Shown: positions 8,926 through 17,436 of the stretch, piece by piece
How positions within the stretch are numbered: position 1 is the stretch's first letter
Layout of the letters: the number at the start of each line of letters is the position of its first letter
NCBI RefSeq assembly: GCF_019218285.1
Contig: NZ_JAHUZG010000003.1
Location: forward strand, 248,001-312,000
DNA: 64,000 bases
Source of the DNA: Antarctobacter sediminis
GTDB taxonomy: Bacteria; Pseudomonadota; Alphaproteobacteria; Rhodobacterales; Rhodobacteraceae
Direction of reading: 5' to 3'
Position numbers and translations under genes: made by a program
The notes under the pieces: model-generated
Databases searched by the model: none
Told to the model about the DNA's origin: nothing
What the model saw: the letters and a program-made list of their open reading frames with translations, nothing else

Positions 8926-10638
8926 TCAGTCCCGCTTGCCTGCAAAGCGTTCGGCCCATTCCTCGCGTTCCGCATCGGTGATCTTGCGGAAGGTCACATC
9001 CGGGACGGTAAAGGCATGGCCTGCGGGCAGGGTGGCCAGTGCGGCGGCCACGTCATCGGGCCAGTCCGCGCCTTCGGCATGCATGGCCTCCAGCAGTTCG
9101 GCGCTGGCGTCGGGGATGAAGGGGCCCGAGATCACCGCGTAGAGGCGGATCATGTTCAGCGCCAGCCGGATCTGCATCGCGGCCTGTTCCGGGTCTGTCT
9201 TGAAGGTCGTCCACGGGGCGACCTCTTGCAGGTATTCATTGCCCAGAACCCATGCGGCACGCAGGGCGGCGGCGGCCTTGCGGATCTCGATCGCTTCCAT
9301 GTGGGTTTCGTATTCGCGGATCTTGGCGGTCAGGTCCGCGATCAGCTTGGCCTCGGCCTCGCCCTGCGTCCCGCCTTCGGGGACCGCCTCGGAGAACTTC
9401 GAGCGGCAGAATTTGGTCACGCGGCTGGCAAAGTTGCCCAGCACGTCGGCGAGGTCCTTGTTGACGCCCGACTGGAAGCTTGCCCAGGTGAATTCGCTGT
9501 CCGAGCTTTCCGGCACGTTCGACAACAGCCACCAGCGCCAGTAGTCGGCGGGCAGGATGTCCAGCGCCTGATCCATGAAGACACCGCGCCCGCGCGAGGT
9601 GCTGAACTGGCCGCCGTCATAGTTCAGGTAGTTGAAGGACTTGATGTAATCGACCAGCTTCCACGGCTCCTTGGAGCCAAGGATCGTCACCGGGAAGGAC
9701 AGCGTGTGGAAGGGGACGTTGTCCTTGCCCATGAACTGGGTATAGCGCACGTCCTCGGCCCCCTTGTCGGTGCGCCACCAACGCGCCCAGTCGTCACCCT
9801 TGCCCGCATCGACCCATTCCTGACTACAGGCGATGTATTCGATGGGGGCGTCGAACCAGACGTAGAACACCTTGCCTTCCATGCCGGGCCACGGCGCGTC
9901 GCCCTTTTGCACGGGCACACCCCAGTCGAGATCGCGGGTGATGCCGCGATCCTGAAGACCATCGCCATCGTTCAGCCATTTCTTGGCAATCGAGGTGGTC
10001 AGAACGGGCCAGCCGACGCGGGTGTCGATCCACTCCTCGATCTCGTCCTTCATGACGGACTGGCGCAGGTACAGGTGTTTGGTCTCGCGCATTTCCAGAT
10101 CGGTCGAGCCGGAAATTGTCGAATGCGGGTTGATCAGGTCCACCGGGTCAAGCTGCTTGGTGCAGTTGTCGCACTGGTCGCCGCGGGCCGATTCGAAGCC
10201 GCAGTTGGGGCAGGTGCCCTCGATATAGCGGTCGGGCAGATAGCGTCCGTCCGCGTGGGAATACATCTGCGTCTCGCTGACCTCGGCGATCAGCCCGTTG
10301 TCGTCCAGCACCTTGGCGAAATGCTGCGTCAGCTTGCGGTTCTGCTCCGAGGACGAACGGCCGAAATGGTCGAAGGACAGACGGAATCCATCGGCCAGTT
10401 TCGCCTGCACTTCCCACATCTCGGCGCAATATTCGGCGACGGGCTTGCCTGCCTTGGCGGCGGCCAGTTCGGCCGGGGTGCCGTGTTCGTCCGTGGCACA
10501 GAGGAACAGAACCTCGTGTCCGCGGGCGCGCAGGTAGCGGGCATAAAGATCGGCGGGCAGCTGGCTGCCCACGAGGTTGCCCAGGTGCTTGATGCCGTTG
10601 ATATAGGGAATGGCGGAGGTGATCAGATGGCGGGCCAT
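8926..10638 (-). CDS. metG: Methionyl-tRNA synthetase
   Basis: 570 residues. The class I signature is present as [16 protein letters not shown] near residues 11-26 (HLGN in place of HIGH), and the KMSKS loop appears as FSTSRG near residue 340. A four-cysteine zinc knuckle ([18 protein letters not shown]) lies near 138-155. The C-terminal anticodon-binding helical domain is present, but the dimerising EMAP-like tail of longer MetG proteins is absent. It charges tRNA-Met in the cytoplasm. The stop is followed by a hairpin at 8892-8917. Confidence 0.96.
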   Translation of the reverse strand: MARHLITSAIPYINGIKHLGNLVGSQLPADLYARYLRARGHEVLFLCATDEHGTPAELAAAKAGKPVAEYCAEMWEVQAKLADGFRLSFDHFGRSSSEQNRKLTQHFAKVLDDNGLIAEVSETQMYSHADGRYLPDRYIEGTCPNCGFESARGDQCDNCTKQLDPVDLINPHSTISGSTDLEMRETKHLYLRQSVMKDEIEEWIDTRVGWPVLTTSIAKKWLNDGDGLQDRGITRDLDWGVPVQKGDAPWPGMEGKVFYVWFDAPIEYIACSQEWVDAGKGDDWARWWRTDKGAEDVRYTQFMGKDNVPFHTLSFPVTILGSKEPWKLVDYIKSFNYLNYDGGQFSTSRGRGVFMDQALDILPADYWRWWLLSNVPESSDSEFTWASFQSGVNKDLADVLGNFASRVTKFCRSKFSEAVPEGGTQGEAEAKLIADLTAKIREYETHMEAIEIRKAAAALRAAWVLGNEYLQEVAPWTTFKTDPEQAAMQIRLALNMIRLYAVISGPFIPDASAELLEAMHAEGADWPDDVAAALATLPAGHAFTVPDVTFRKITDAEREEWAERFAGKRD

Positions 10639-10677
10639 GGCGTTTCATTCCTTGCGGTTTGCGCGAGGATGTAGCCG

Positions 10678-10708
10678 AGAGCGCGGGCGAAGGGAACCCG
10701 CGCGCTCT
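10678..10708 (-). terminator. Imperfect GC hairpin between the MFS gene and metG
   Basis: AGAGCGCGGG pairs with CCCGCGCGCTCT leaving a two-base bulge and a 9-base loop. It starts 3 bp past the MFS stop codon on the minus strand and ends before metG. No T-run follows, so termination strength is uncertain. Confidence 0.4.
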
Positions 10709-10711
10709 GTC

Positions 10712-11941
10712 TCACCGGTCGTCGCGGTCACGGCTGCCCGACAGCAGGCGCCCGACAAGGAAGGACGACCGCGGTGTGTAGATGTAGCGCGTGCTGGTGG
10801 CCTTGGCGCGGCCGGTGCGCATCCGCAGCAGGCCAAAGACCACCAGAAAGGCATGGCCCACCGCAACCATCATGAAGAGCGCGGGCGGTCCGTACCATTC
10901 GATCAGCAGCGAGGCGAGCCATGGTGCGGCGATGGCTCCGACCGCGAACCAGAACATCAGCGCCGCCGAAAGGGCGATCCGTTCCTCGGAAACGGCAAAG
11001 TCATGCGCGTGGGCCGCCGCGATCGAGAAGATCGGGAAGGTGGTCAGGCCGAACAGCGCGGCCATCAACATGATCCCCGTGGTCGACAGGCCCGAAACGG
11101 TGGCGGTCAGGATGCAGCTTCCGATGGCGGCGATGGACAGCCAGATCAGCACCCAGCGCCGGTCATAGCGGTCCGCCAGCCAGCCTGCCGGGTATTGCGC
11201 CAGCGCGCCCCCGGCCACGAAGGAGGCAAGGAAAAAGGCGATCTGGGTGGTTTCCAGACCAACCCCCGTGCCATAGAGCGGCCCGACCATGCGGAAGGAC
11301 GACCCCGACAGCGCCGCCACGATCACCCCGGCCACGGCCAGCGGCGAGCGTTGCCATGCCAGCCGGGGTTCCAACCGGGGCGCATCAGGGGTTGCGGGCG
11401 GGCTGAGCCGCGACAGGGTCAGCGGCAGCAGGGCCGCGGTGCAGAGCAGCGCCAGCAGCGTGTAGCTGACGTAATGCGCGGGCGGCAGGACCGAGATCAT
11501 CAGCTGTGCGCCCAGCGAGGCGGTGATGTCCGCAAGGCGATAGGCCCCGGTGGCGCGGCCCCGGTTGGCATTGGTCACCTTGGCATGCAGCCATGCCTCG
11601 ATCACGGTATAACAACCGGCGACGCAAAGCCCCTGTCCGATCCGTAGCGCGGCCCATGCATAGGGGTCGTCGATCAGCACGTGGCCAAGGATGCCGATGG
11701 TGCCCAGCGCGGTGAAGGCGGCGAAGGCGCGCGAATGGCCGACAGCCCCCATCAGGCGGGGCGCCCACCAGCACCCCACGAAAAACCCTGCAAAATGTGC
11801 CGAACCAAGAAAGCCGATCTGCGCCGTGGTAAAGTTCAGCGCCAGCCCGGACAGGGCGTCCAGCGGGCCGACGCTGCCCGACGAAAGCTGGAGCAGGATG
11901 ACGGAAAGAAACAATGAGGCAAAAGAGATGACCAGTCGCAT
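10712..11941 (-). CDS. MFS transporter
   Basis: 409 residues from the ATG complementary to 11939-11941 (MRLVISFASLFLSVILLQ). An in-frame extension of 34 residues is possible but is polar, overlaps the upstream gene and would precede the first membrane helix. About 12 hydrophobic segments are visible with the usual central cytoplasmic loop, and the first half carries a G-x-L-x-D-R-like stretch (AGWLADRYDRRW) in the second half of the protein. It looks like the YcaD branch of the major facilitator superfamily. Substrate unknown. It begins 31 bp after the SOS-controlled ImuA-like gene and may be cotranscribed with it. Confidence 0.82.
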   Translation of the reverse strand: MRLVISFASLFLSVILLQLSSGSVGPLDALSGLALNFTTAQIGFLGSAHFAGFFVGCWWAPRLMGAVGHSRAFAAFTALGTIGILGHVLIDDPYAWAALRIGQGLCVAGCYTVIEAWLHAKVTNANRGRATGAYRLADITASLGAQLMISVLPPAHYVSYTLLALLCTAALLPLTLSRLSPPATPDAPRLEPRLAWQRSPLAVAGVIVAALSGSSFRMVGPLYGTGVGLETTQIAFFLASFVAGGALAQYPAGWLADRYDRRWVLIWLSIAAIGSCILTATVSGLSTTGIMLMAALFGLTTFPIFSIAAAHAHDFAVSEERIALSAALMFWFAVGAIAAPWLASLLIEWYGPPALFMMVAVGHAFLVVFGLLRMRTGRAKATSTRYIYTPRSSFLVGRLLSGSRDRDDR

Positions 11942-11972
11942 GGGGCGTTTCTGCGCCTTTTGACGACTCGCG

Positions 11973-12641
11973 TCAGGTGGCTTCGCGACAAATTTCTGTC
12001 GTTTGTGCCTTTGTGCCATTTGGGTCACGCCGGGAGGCATCATCGGACCAGGGGTGCAGGCGCCCGTCCTCCAGCCGCCAGACCTTGGGCGGCATCATCC
12101 GGGCGCGCAGGCGTTCGATCCGCCATGCGGTTTGCCCCGGCGCATGGACCGGATCACAGCGCAGCCGGGTTTCGACCCCGGGGGCACCCCCGGCGCCCGG
12201 CGTCAGAAGCAGGCCCAGCGGGCGGCAGAGGCCCATGCCGGCCCCGGCCTCTGCCGCGAGGTGCAACCGGCGCACCGGCGTCATGGCAGGCGGTTCGGCC
12301 AGATCGGCCACCACCACGGGGGCCGCCCCGCTGCGCAGCGCCTCTTCCATGGTCCAGAGACTGTCATCGGGGCGGTCGGTGGCGGCAAAGATCACCTCGC
12401 CCGGCGGCAGAAAGGCCGTCATGCCGCAGGGGTTCAGCTGATCCGGGCTGTGGCGGCGGCTGATCCAGATCACCGGCCCGCCCGCCTGCGCCGCCACCTG
12501 CAAGGCCAGCGTGCGCCGCGCCTGTCCGCAGATTTCATGCACCCGCGCCAGCGGCAGCGCGATGTCGCGCCAAAGCGTCAGCGCGGGGGGCGGCGCATGG
12601 GGGCGGCGCGAAAGCAGGGCGGAAGCAGAGGCCATCGTCAT
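11973..12641 (-). CDS. ImuA-like protein, probably SOS-regulated
   Basis: 222 residues. The sequence shows a RecA-superfamily-like central region (ARRTLALQVAAQAGGPVIWISRR) and a C-terminal QTAWRIERLRAR typical of the ImuA proteins that precede imuB and dnaE2 in alphaproteobacterial mutagenesis cassettes. A classical Walker A motif is not evident. The strongest support is the perfect GTTC-N7-GTTC SOS box at 12658-12672, 17 bp upstream of the start. imuB and dnaE2 are not adjacent; an MFS gene follows instead. ImuA is proposed to help a Y-family/DnaE2 translesion synthesis complex. The family assignment is moderate; it could be another LexA-regulated RecA-like protein. Confidence 0.5.
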   Translation of the reverse strand: MTMASASALLSRRPHAPPPALTLWRDIALPLARVHEICGQARRTLALQVAAQAGGPVIWISRRHSPDQLNPCGMTAFLPPGEVIFAATDRPDDSLWTMEEALRSGAAPVVVADLAEPPAMTPVRRLHLAAEAGAGMGLCRPLGLLLTPGAGGAPGVETRLRCDPVHAPGQTAWRIERLRARMMPPKVWRLEDGRLHPWSDDASRRDPNGTKAQTTEICREAT

Positions 12642-12657
12642 GCCGTCAGTCTATAAT

Positions 12658-12672
12658 GTTCCGCTTTTGTTC
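12658..12672. promoter_or_regulatory. LexA (SOS) box, alphaproteobacterial type
   Basis: GTTC, seven bases (CGCTTTT), then GTTC: an exact match to the direct-repeat LexA operator known in Alphaproteobacteria. It lies 17 bp upstream of the ImuA-like start on the minus strand and 121 bp upstream of the aldo/keto reductase on the plus strand. Control of the ImuA-like gene is more likely. Confidence 0.75.
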
Positions 12673-12792
12673 TCAAGATGAGTCGTGCGGCTCTGGATCA
12701 ACAGGCGGGCCGGGCCATCCCCCGTGCCCCTTGCCTTCGCGGTGGGGATCGCCATGTTAGCGCCAAAGCGAACAATATGCGGGGCATTTCCC

Positions 12793-13839
12793 ATGAAAAT
12801 GAACCCTCTGGGCCGAACCGGCCTACAGGTCTCGGAACTGTGCCTTGGCACGATGACTTTCGGCAACCAGACCCCGCCCGAGGAGGGGCATCGGCAACTG
12901 GACCGGGCGCTGGACGCGGGCATCAATTTTGTCGACACGGCCGAGATGTATCCGGTCAACCCGGTGCGGGCCGAAACCATCGGGCGCACCGAAGAGGTGA
13001 TCGGCGACTGGATCACGGCCTCTGGCCGGCGGTCAGAGTTCATCCTTGCCACCAAGCATTCCGGCGAAGGCAGCCTTGTTCGGGACGGCGCGCCGATTTC
13101 GTCCAAGACCATCCGGCCCACGCTGGACGCCTCGCTGAAGCGGTTGAAAACCGATCACGTGGATCTCTACCAGTTCCACTGGCCGAACCGGGGCAGCTAT
13201 ATGTTCCGTCAGAACTGGCGTTTCGATCCGTCGAAGTCGGGCTGGACGAAGGAACAGGTGGAACAGGATATCGCGGATTGCCTTGGTGCGCTTCAGGCCG
13301 AGGTCGAGCGCGGGACAATCCGCGCCTTTGGCCTGTCAAACGACAGCGCATGGGGCACCAAGATGTGGCTGGACGCGGCCGAGCGCAGCGGCGGTCCGCG
13401 CGTCGCGTCGATCCAGAACGAATATTCGCTGCTCTGCCGGCTGGCCGACACCGATCTGGCCGAGCTGATGGTCTATGAGGATGTGGGCCTGTTGCCCTTC
13501 TCGCCGCTGGGCGCGGGCTTTCTGACGGGCAAGTACCAAGGCGGCGCTGTGCCCGAAGGATCGCGGATGAGCCTGAACGACAGCATGGGCGGGCGGAAAT
13601 CGCCACGTGTCTTCGAGGCGGTCGAGGCCTATCTGGCCGTGGCGCGCGAGTTCGGGTTGGACCCGGTGCACATGGCGCTGGCCTGGTCGGCGCGGCGGCC
13701 TATTGTGGCCTCGTCGATCTTTGGCGCAACGACCTTCGACCAGTTGGAACAGGCGCTTGGCGCCGCCGACGTGGTGCTGAGCGACGAACTGTTGACCCGG
13801 CTGGACGAGGTGCACAAGGCGCACCCCATGCCTTACTGA
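12793..13839 (+). CDS. Aldo/keto reductase, Tas/YajO type
   Basis: 348 residues from the ATG at 12793. The frame is open further upstream, but MKMNPLGRTGLQVSELCLGTM is the standard family N-terminus. The AKR tetrad is visible as Asp in NFVDTAEMYP (about residue 46), Tyr in the same motif, Lys in LATKHSG (about 83) and His in YQFHWPN (about 124). The length and NADPH-site sequence near FGATTFDQLEQAL match the Tas/AKR11-12 group, which reduces aldehydes or ketones with NADPH. No pathway is indicated by the neighbours. Confidence 0.88.
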   Translation: MKMNPLGRTGLQVSELCLGTMTFGNQTPPEEGHRQLDRALDAGINFVDTAEMYPVNPVRAETIGRTEEVIGDWITASGRRSEFILATKHSGEGSLVRDGAPISSKTIRPTLDASLKRLKTDHVDLYQFHWPNRGSYMFRQNWRFDPSKSGWTKEQVEQDIADCLGALQAEVERGTIRAFGLSNDSAWGTKMWLDAAERSGGPRVASIQNEYSLLCRLADTDLAELMVYEDVGLLPFSPLGAGFLTGKYQGGAVPEGSRMSLNDSMGGRKSPRVFEAVEAYLAVAREFGLDPVHMALAWSARRPIVASSIFGATTFDQLEQALGAADVVLSDELLTRLDEVHKAHPMPY

Positions 13840-13846
13840 AACGGCG

Positions 13847-13870
13847 TCGCGCGCCATCCATGGCGCGCGA
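13847..13870. terminator. Bidirectional hairpin between convergent genes
   Basis: TCGCGCGCCA and TGGCGCGCGA form a perfect 10-bp stem around a 4-base loop, between the convergent aldo/keto reductase and cytochrome c genes. There is no T-run. It probably marks shared 3-prime ends. Confidence 0.5.
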
Positions 13871-13888
13871 TCCCCTGCCTGACAGGGC

Positions 13889-14293
13889 CTACTGCTGGAT
13901 CGACTCGAGGTAGTTGACGAGGGACAGGATGCGCCCCTTCGCAACCATGTCCGCGGTCTCTCCGCGTTCGCTGCTTGCCGTGGACTGATACCTTTCACCC
14001 CAGATCGGCATCGTGCTGCCGTGCGCACGAATGATCTTTCGTCCGTCGACCATCCAGACGACATATTCAAACGGGAACGCGCCGTCGCCCTTTTCTTTGG
14101 CCAGAGTCGTCAGGTTCGGGGTGTGAACCTTCAGCAGTTCGGCCAGCGGTCCGTCCCCCATACCGGTTTCCCCGTGGCATCCCGCGCAGGCACTCATGTA
14201 TTCGGTGCGCCCGGCGTCGTCCTGCGCGACTGCGGATGTCGAAATCACCGCCAAGGTGGCGGCCAGTGTCAAAACAGTCCTCTTCATATTCAT
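13889..14293 (-). CDS. Small secreted c-type cytochrome
   Basis: 134 residues from the ATG at 14293, which follows a GGGGAGGGAAG ribosome site; the longer upstream frame lacks a sensible signal. Residues 1-23 form a Sec signal ending AVA. One haem site, CAGCH, lies at residues 36-40, and STMPIWG near residue 99 supplies a likely methionine axial ligand. It is a mono-haem class I periplasmic electron carrier. No oxidase or dehydrogenase partner is adjacent, so the donor and acceptor are unknown. Confidence 0.85.
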   Translation of the reverse strand: MNMKRTVLTLAATLAVISTSAVAQDDAGRTEYMSACAGCHGETGMGDGPLAELLKVHTPNLTTLAKEKGDGAFPFEYVVWMVDGRKIIRAHGSTMPIWGERYQSTASSERGETADMVAKGRILSLVNYLESIQQ

Positions 14294-14417
14294 GGCGAAA
14301 CTTCCCTCCCCTGAAATTCGCTGGTTGAGGAGGAAAAGTGTAAAAAGAAAAATCCATGCGCCAATGATCTGCATCAACAACAGGTGCGGGCCCCGGGGGG
14401 GGGCGGTCTTGGTGAGA

Positions 14418-15281
14418 TTATCCGCCGATCCGCGTCTTCAGCGCGTTCAGGTGGTCGGGCAGGGCGCGGGCGGTGATGCTGGCCTCTTTCACGAGGTGGT
14501 CAAAATGCTGGGTGATCGCCGTCACCCGTTCGGTGTCGCGAAAGGCCAGATAGTTGCGTCCCATGTAGAGGACCGCCAGCAGCGGGCCAAAGACCGTAAC
14601 CGGTGCGGAATACAGCCGCCGCGCGTCGAACAGGTAAATCCGCATCCGGGGATAAAGCGCATGGCTGAGGTCGGCCAATTGCGCCAATTGCGCGCGCCGC
14701 ACCTCGGCCGGGATACCGGCATAATAACCGACACCTTCGGCAAAGCTCTCAACCTCGTAGAGCGGCAGGGCTATTTCGTAATCGGACCGCGACGCGCGCA
14801 TCCAGTCCAGCCGGTCAGCCGAGGCATTGATCGCCTGTTCCGTGGTGCGCCCAAGGTGTGGGCCGTATTCCCATTCCAACACCGCCCGAGTCTTGAGCAT
14901 GTCTGGCAGCGCGGCGGGCACGTGGCGGATCTTGTAGCCCTCGGCCTCGCGGTGCCAGCGAAAGATCTGCTCGTCGACCAGCGCGCGGGGGGCTTCGGTC
15001 AGGGTCATGGAGTTTGACAACAGGTCCGCGGCGCTTTCGGGGCGTTCGGACAGACCCAGCAGCCAATCCGAGGAGACGCCAAGCGCCTGCGCGCAGGCCC
15101 CCACCAGATGTGCATTCGGCAGGCGGGCACCCTGATCCTTGAGCAGTTGCGAGATGGTCGAGCGATCCACGCCGACTGCCCGTGCTAGCGCGGTTTGATT
15201 CGATCCCGCCCGCCGCATCGCCTCGTCCAGACGTTTGCGCAAGAGTTCGGCGCGGCTGCGCTTGTCGAGAATATCCGTCAT
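14418..15281 (-). CDS. XRE-family transcriptional regulator with C-terminal sensing domain
   Basis: 287 residues from the ATG at 15281; the longer open frame covers a promoter-like dyad and is rejected. Residues about 10-70 form a Cro/C1-type helix-turn-helix (NQTALARAVGVDRSTISQLLKDQG). Residues 90-287 are a C-terminal domain with no recognised ligand motif. It is divergent from the DUF2061/desaturase pair, so control of membrane-lipid genes is plausible but unproven. The 14-bp dyad at 15285-15298 lies just upstream of its start and could be an autoregulatory site. Confidence 0.8.
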   Translation of the reverse strand: MTDILDKRSRAELLRKRLDEAMRRAGSNQTALARAVGVDRSTISQLLKDQGARLPNAHLVGACAQALGVSSDWLLGLSERPESAADLLSNSMTLTEAPRALVDEQIFRWHREAEGYKIRHVPAALPDMLKTRAVLEWEYGPHLGRTTEQAINASADRLDWMRASRSDYEIALPLYEVESFAEGVGYYAGIPAEVRRAQLAQLADLSHALYPRMRIYLFDARRLYSAPVTVFGPLLAVLYMGRNYLAFRDTERVTAITQHFDHLVKEASITARALPDHLNALKTRIGG

Positions 15282-15284
15282 GAT

Positions 15285-15298
15285 GTGATAAAAATCAC
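15285..15298. promoter_or_regulatory. Inverted repeat GTGAT-N4-ATCAC before the XRE gene
   Basis: A perfect dyad four bases from the XRE start codon. Its half-sites resemble those of the CRP/FNR superfamily (TTGAT-N4-ATCAA for FNR, TGTGA-N6-TCACA for CRP). It could also be an operator for the XRE protein. Its position would block ribosome access or promoter clearance. Confidence 0.4.
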
Positions 15299-15390
15299 GT
15301 TTGCCGAGAAATGTGAACCATAGACAGACTGCGCAAGAGATCACGGCGCCGTTACTGTGCCCGGGAAAGTTCAGAAAAATCGGAGGCTTC

Positions 15391-15594
15391 ATGGAAACGC
15401 GGGCGCGGACGCTGGTGAAATCCGTCGTTTGGACACTGATGGGCGTGGTGGTCATGGCCGCGGTCGGCTTTGCCTTTACCGGGTCGCTGATCGCCGGGGG
15501 CGGTATGGCCGTCATCAACGCGGTGATCGGGTTCCTGACCTATCTGGTCTACGAGCGCGTCTGGGCTGGCATCCGCTGGGGTCGCCATGTCTGA
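15391..15594 (+). CDS. DUF2061 membrane protein
   Basis: 67 residues; the ATG follows a CGGAGG ribosome site with good spacing. Two predicted membrane helices are visible (residues about 9-28 and 33-55), with the DUF2061 pattern R-x-L-x-K-x-x-x-W at the start and YLVYERVW-GI-WG near the end. Function unknown. It overlaps the desaturase gene by 8 bases, so the two are almost certainly coexpressed; similar small proteins often accompany lipid or sulfate genes. Confidence 0.8.
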   Translation: METRARTLVKSVVWTLMGVVVMAAVGFAFTGSLIAGGGMAVINAVIGFLTYLVYERVWAGIRWGRHV

Positions 15595-16486
15595 GCGTCT
15601 GCGCGGATTGGAATGGCCGACGCTGGCACTATTGGCGCTGTGCTATGCGCTTTGGGCACTGGGCACCACATGGGCGGCGGCGCTCTGGTTGCCGTTGGGC
15701 ATGGTGCTTGTGGTCTTTTCGGCGGCGCTGCATTCCTCGCTGACGCATGAGATGTTGCACGGGCATCCGTTTCGGTCGCCATTGTGGAATGCGGCGCTGG
15801 TTTTTCCGGCCTTGTCGCTGGTGGTGCCTTACCTTCGATTCAGGGACACGCATCTGGCGCATCACCGCGACTCGATCCTGACCGATCCTTACGACGATCC
15901 CGAAAGCAACTTCATGGATCCAAGGATCTGGGGACGATTGCCGCGCTGGGCGCAGGCCGTGCTGCGGCTGAACAATACGCTGGCGGGGCGGATGCTGCTG
16001 GGGCCGGTGATCGGCACGCTGGCCTTTGCATTGTGGGATCTGCGCGCGATGCGGCGCGGCGACCGGCGGGTCTTGCTGGGCTGGGCCTTGCATGTCCCGG
16101 CCGTGGCCGTGGTGGTCTGGTGGATGAGTTCCGTCGGGCAAATGCCGGTCTGGGCTTTCCTTCTGTCGACCTACATGGCGCTGTCGATCCTCAAGATCCG
16201 CACCTTTCTGGAACACCGTGCCCATGAGGCGGCACAGGCACGCACGGTCATCATCGAGGATCGCGGTCTGTTGGCGTTGATCTTCCTGAACAATAATTTC
16301 CACGTGGTGCATCACATGCATGCAATGGTGCCGTGGTATCGCCTGCCCGCCATGTACCGGCAGAACCGCGAACGTTACCTCAGCCGCAACGGCGATTACC
16401 GGTATGCATCTTATGCCGAGGTCTTTCGCCGTTATTTCTGGCGCGCCAAGGATCCGGTGCCGCATCCGTTCTGGCCGGGGGAATAA
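15587..16486 (+). CDS. Membrane fatty-acid desaturase
   Basis: 299 residues. Three histidine boxes fit the membrane di-iron desaturase family: HSSLTHEMLHGH near residues 49-60, HLAHH near 90 and HVVHHMH near 240. About four membrane segments separate them. The reaction would be oxygen-dependent insertion of a double bond (or a hydroxyl) into an acyl chain. The substrate class is not determined; the beta-carotene hydroxylase/ketolase branch is an alternative. Transcribed with DUF2061 and divergent from the XRE regulator. Confidence 0.85.
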   Translation: MSERLRGLEWPTLALLALCYALWALGTTWAAALWLPLGMVLVVFSAALHSSLTHEMLHGHPFRSPLWNAALVFPALSLVVPYLRFRDTHLAHHRDSILTDPYDDPESNFMDPRIWGRLPRWAQAVLRLNNTLAGRMLLGPVIGTLAFALWDLRAMRRGDRRVLLGWALHVPAVAVVVWWMSSVGQMPVWAFLLSTYMALSILKIRTFLEHRAHEAAQARTVIIEDRGLLALIFLNNNFHVVHHMHAMVPWYRLPAMYRQNRERYLSRNGDYRYASYAEVFRRYFWRAKDPVPHPFWPGE

Positions 16487-16536
16487 TCCGCGCCAACAAG
16501 GCTTGATCCCCGGGGTGCGCTGCGCCTAATGGCGGC

Positions 16537-17436
16537 ATGGATCTTTGGATTATTGCCACACTTCTGGCCGCCACCTTTCAGACCGCCCGTTTCATGCTGC
16601 ACAAGGTGCTGGCCAACACGGGCCTCAGCGCCACCGGCAGCACCTTTGCCCGCTTTGCCTATGCGATGCCGGCTGCGGCGCTGGTGCTGGTGATCTACCT
16701 GTCCGCCACCGGTCAGGTCCTGCCCGCCATGGACCCCGGCTTCTGGATCTGGGCGATTGTCGGCGGACTGGGCCAGATCCTGGCCACGGTGCTGGTGGTC
16801 CTGTGCTTTCAAGAGCGCAATTTCGCCGTGGGCATCACCTTCAAGAAGACCGAGGTGATCCAGACCGCGCTTTTGGGCGTCGTGGTCTTGGGTGAGGCGA
16901 TTTCGCCCGCCGGATGGGTTGCCATCGCGATCGGACTGGCGGGCGTCCTGCTGTTGTCCAAGACACCGGATGCCGCGGGCCTTTGGAAGGGGCTGAGCAG
17001 CCGGGCGGTGGTGCTAGGCGTCGGGTCGGGATTTTTCTTTGCGGTGGCCGGGGTGGGATACCGGGCCACGACGCTGGAACTGCCGACCGAGGACCCGGTC
17101 CTGCGCGCTGCGGTTTCGCTGGTGGCGGTGACGCTGTTGCAATCCACGGGGCTGGCCATCTGGCTGCGCTGGCGCGAACCGGGGCAGTTGCGCGCCGTCT
17201 GGGACGCGCGGCGGCGGGCGGTCTGGCTGGGGCTGACCTCGATGGCGGGCACGATGGGCTGGTTCACCGCCTTCACGTTACAGACGGCGGCCTATGTCTA
17301 TGCGCTGGGTCAGGTGGAACTGATCCTGTCGCTGGCGGCCTCGGTTCTGTTTTTCCGCGAAAAGGTCACGGCGCGCGAACTGGCCGGGATTGGCGTGCTT
17401 ATGGTGTCGATTGTGGTTCTGGTATTGGTCCTGTGA
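16537..17436 (+). CDS. DMT/EamA-family transporter
   Basis: 299 residues, ten hydrophobic segments in two repeats of five, as in EamA (drug/metabolite) transporters. The first repeat begins LWIIATLLAATFQTARFML and the second begins near residue 150. The substrate cannot be assigned. Its 3-prime end overlaps that of the convergent DUF817 gene by 38 bp. Confidence 0.82.
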   Translation: MDLWIIATLLAATFQTARFMLHKVLANTGLSATGSTFARFAYAMPAAALVLVIYLSATGQVLPAMDPGFWIWAIVGGLGQILATVLVVLCFQERNFAVGITFKKTEVIQTALLGVVVLGEAISPAGWVAIAIGLAGVLLLSKTPDAAGLWKGLSSRAVVLGVGSGFFFAVAGVGYRATTLELPTEDPVLRAAVSLVAVTLLQSTGLAIWLRWREPGQLRAVWDARRRAVWLGLTSMAGTMGWFTAFTLQTAAYVYALGQVELILSLAASVLFFREKVTARELAGIGVLMVSIVVLVLVL

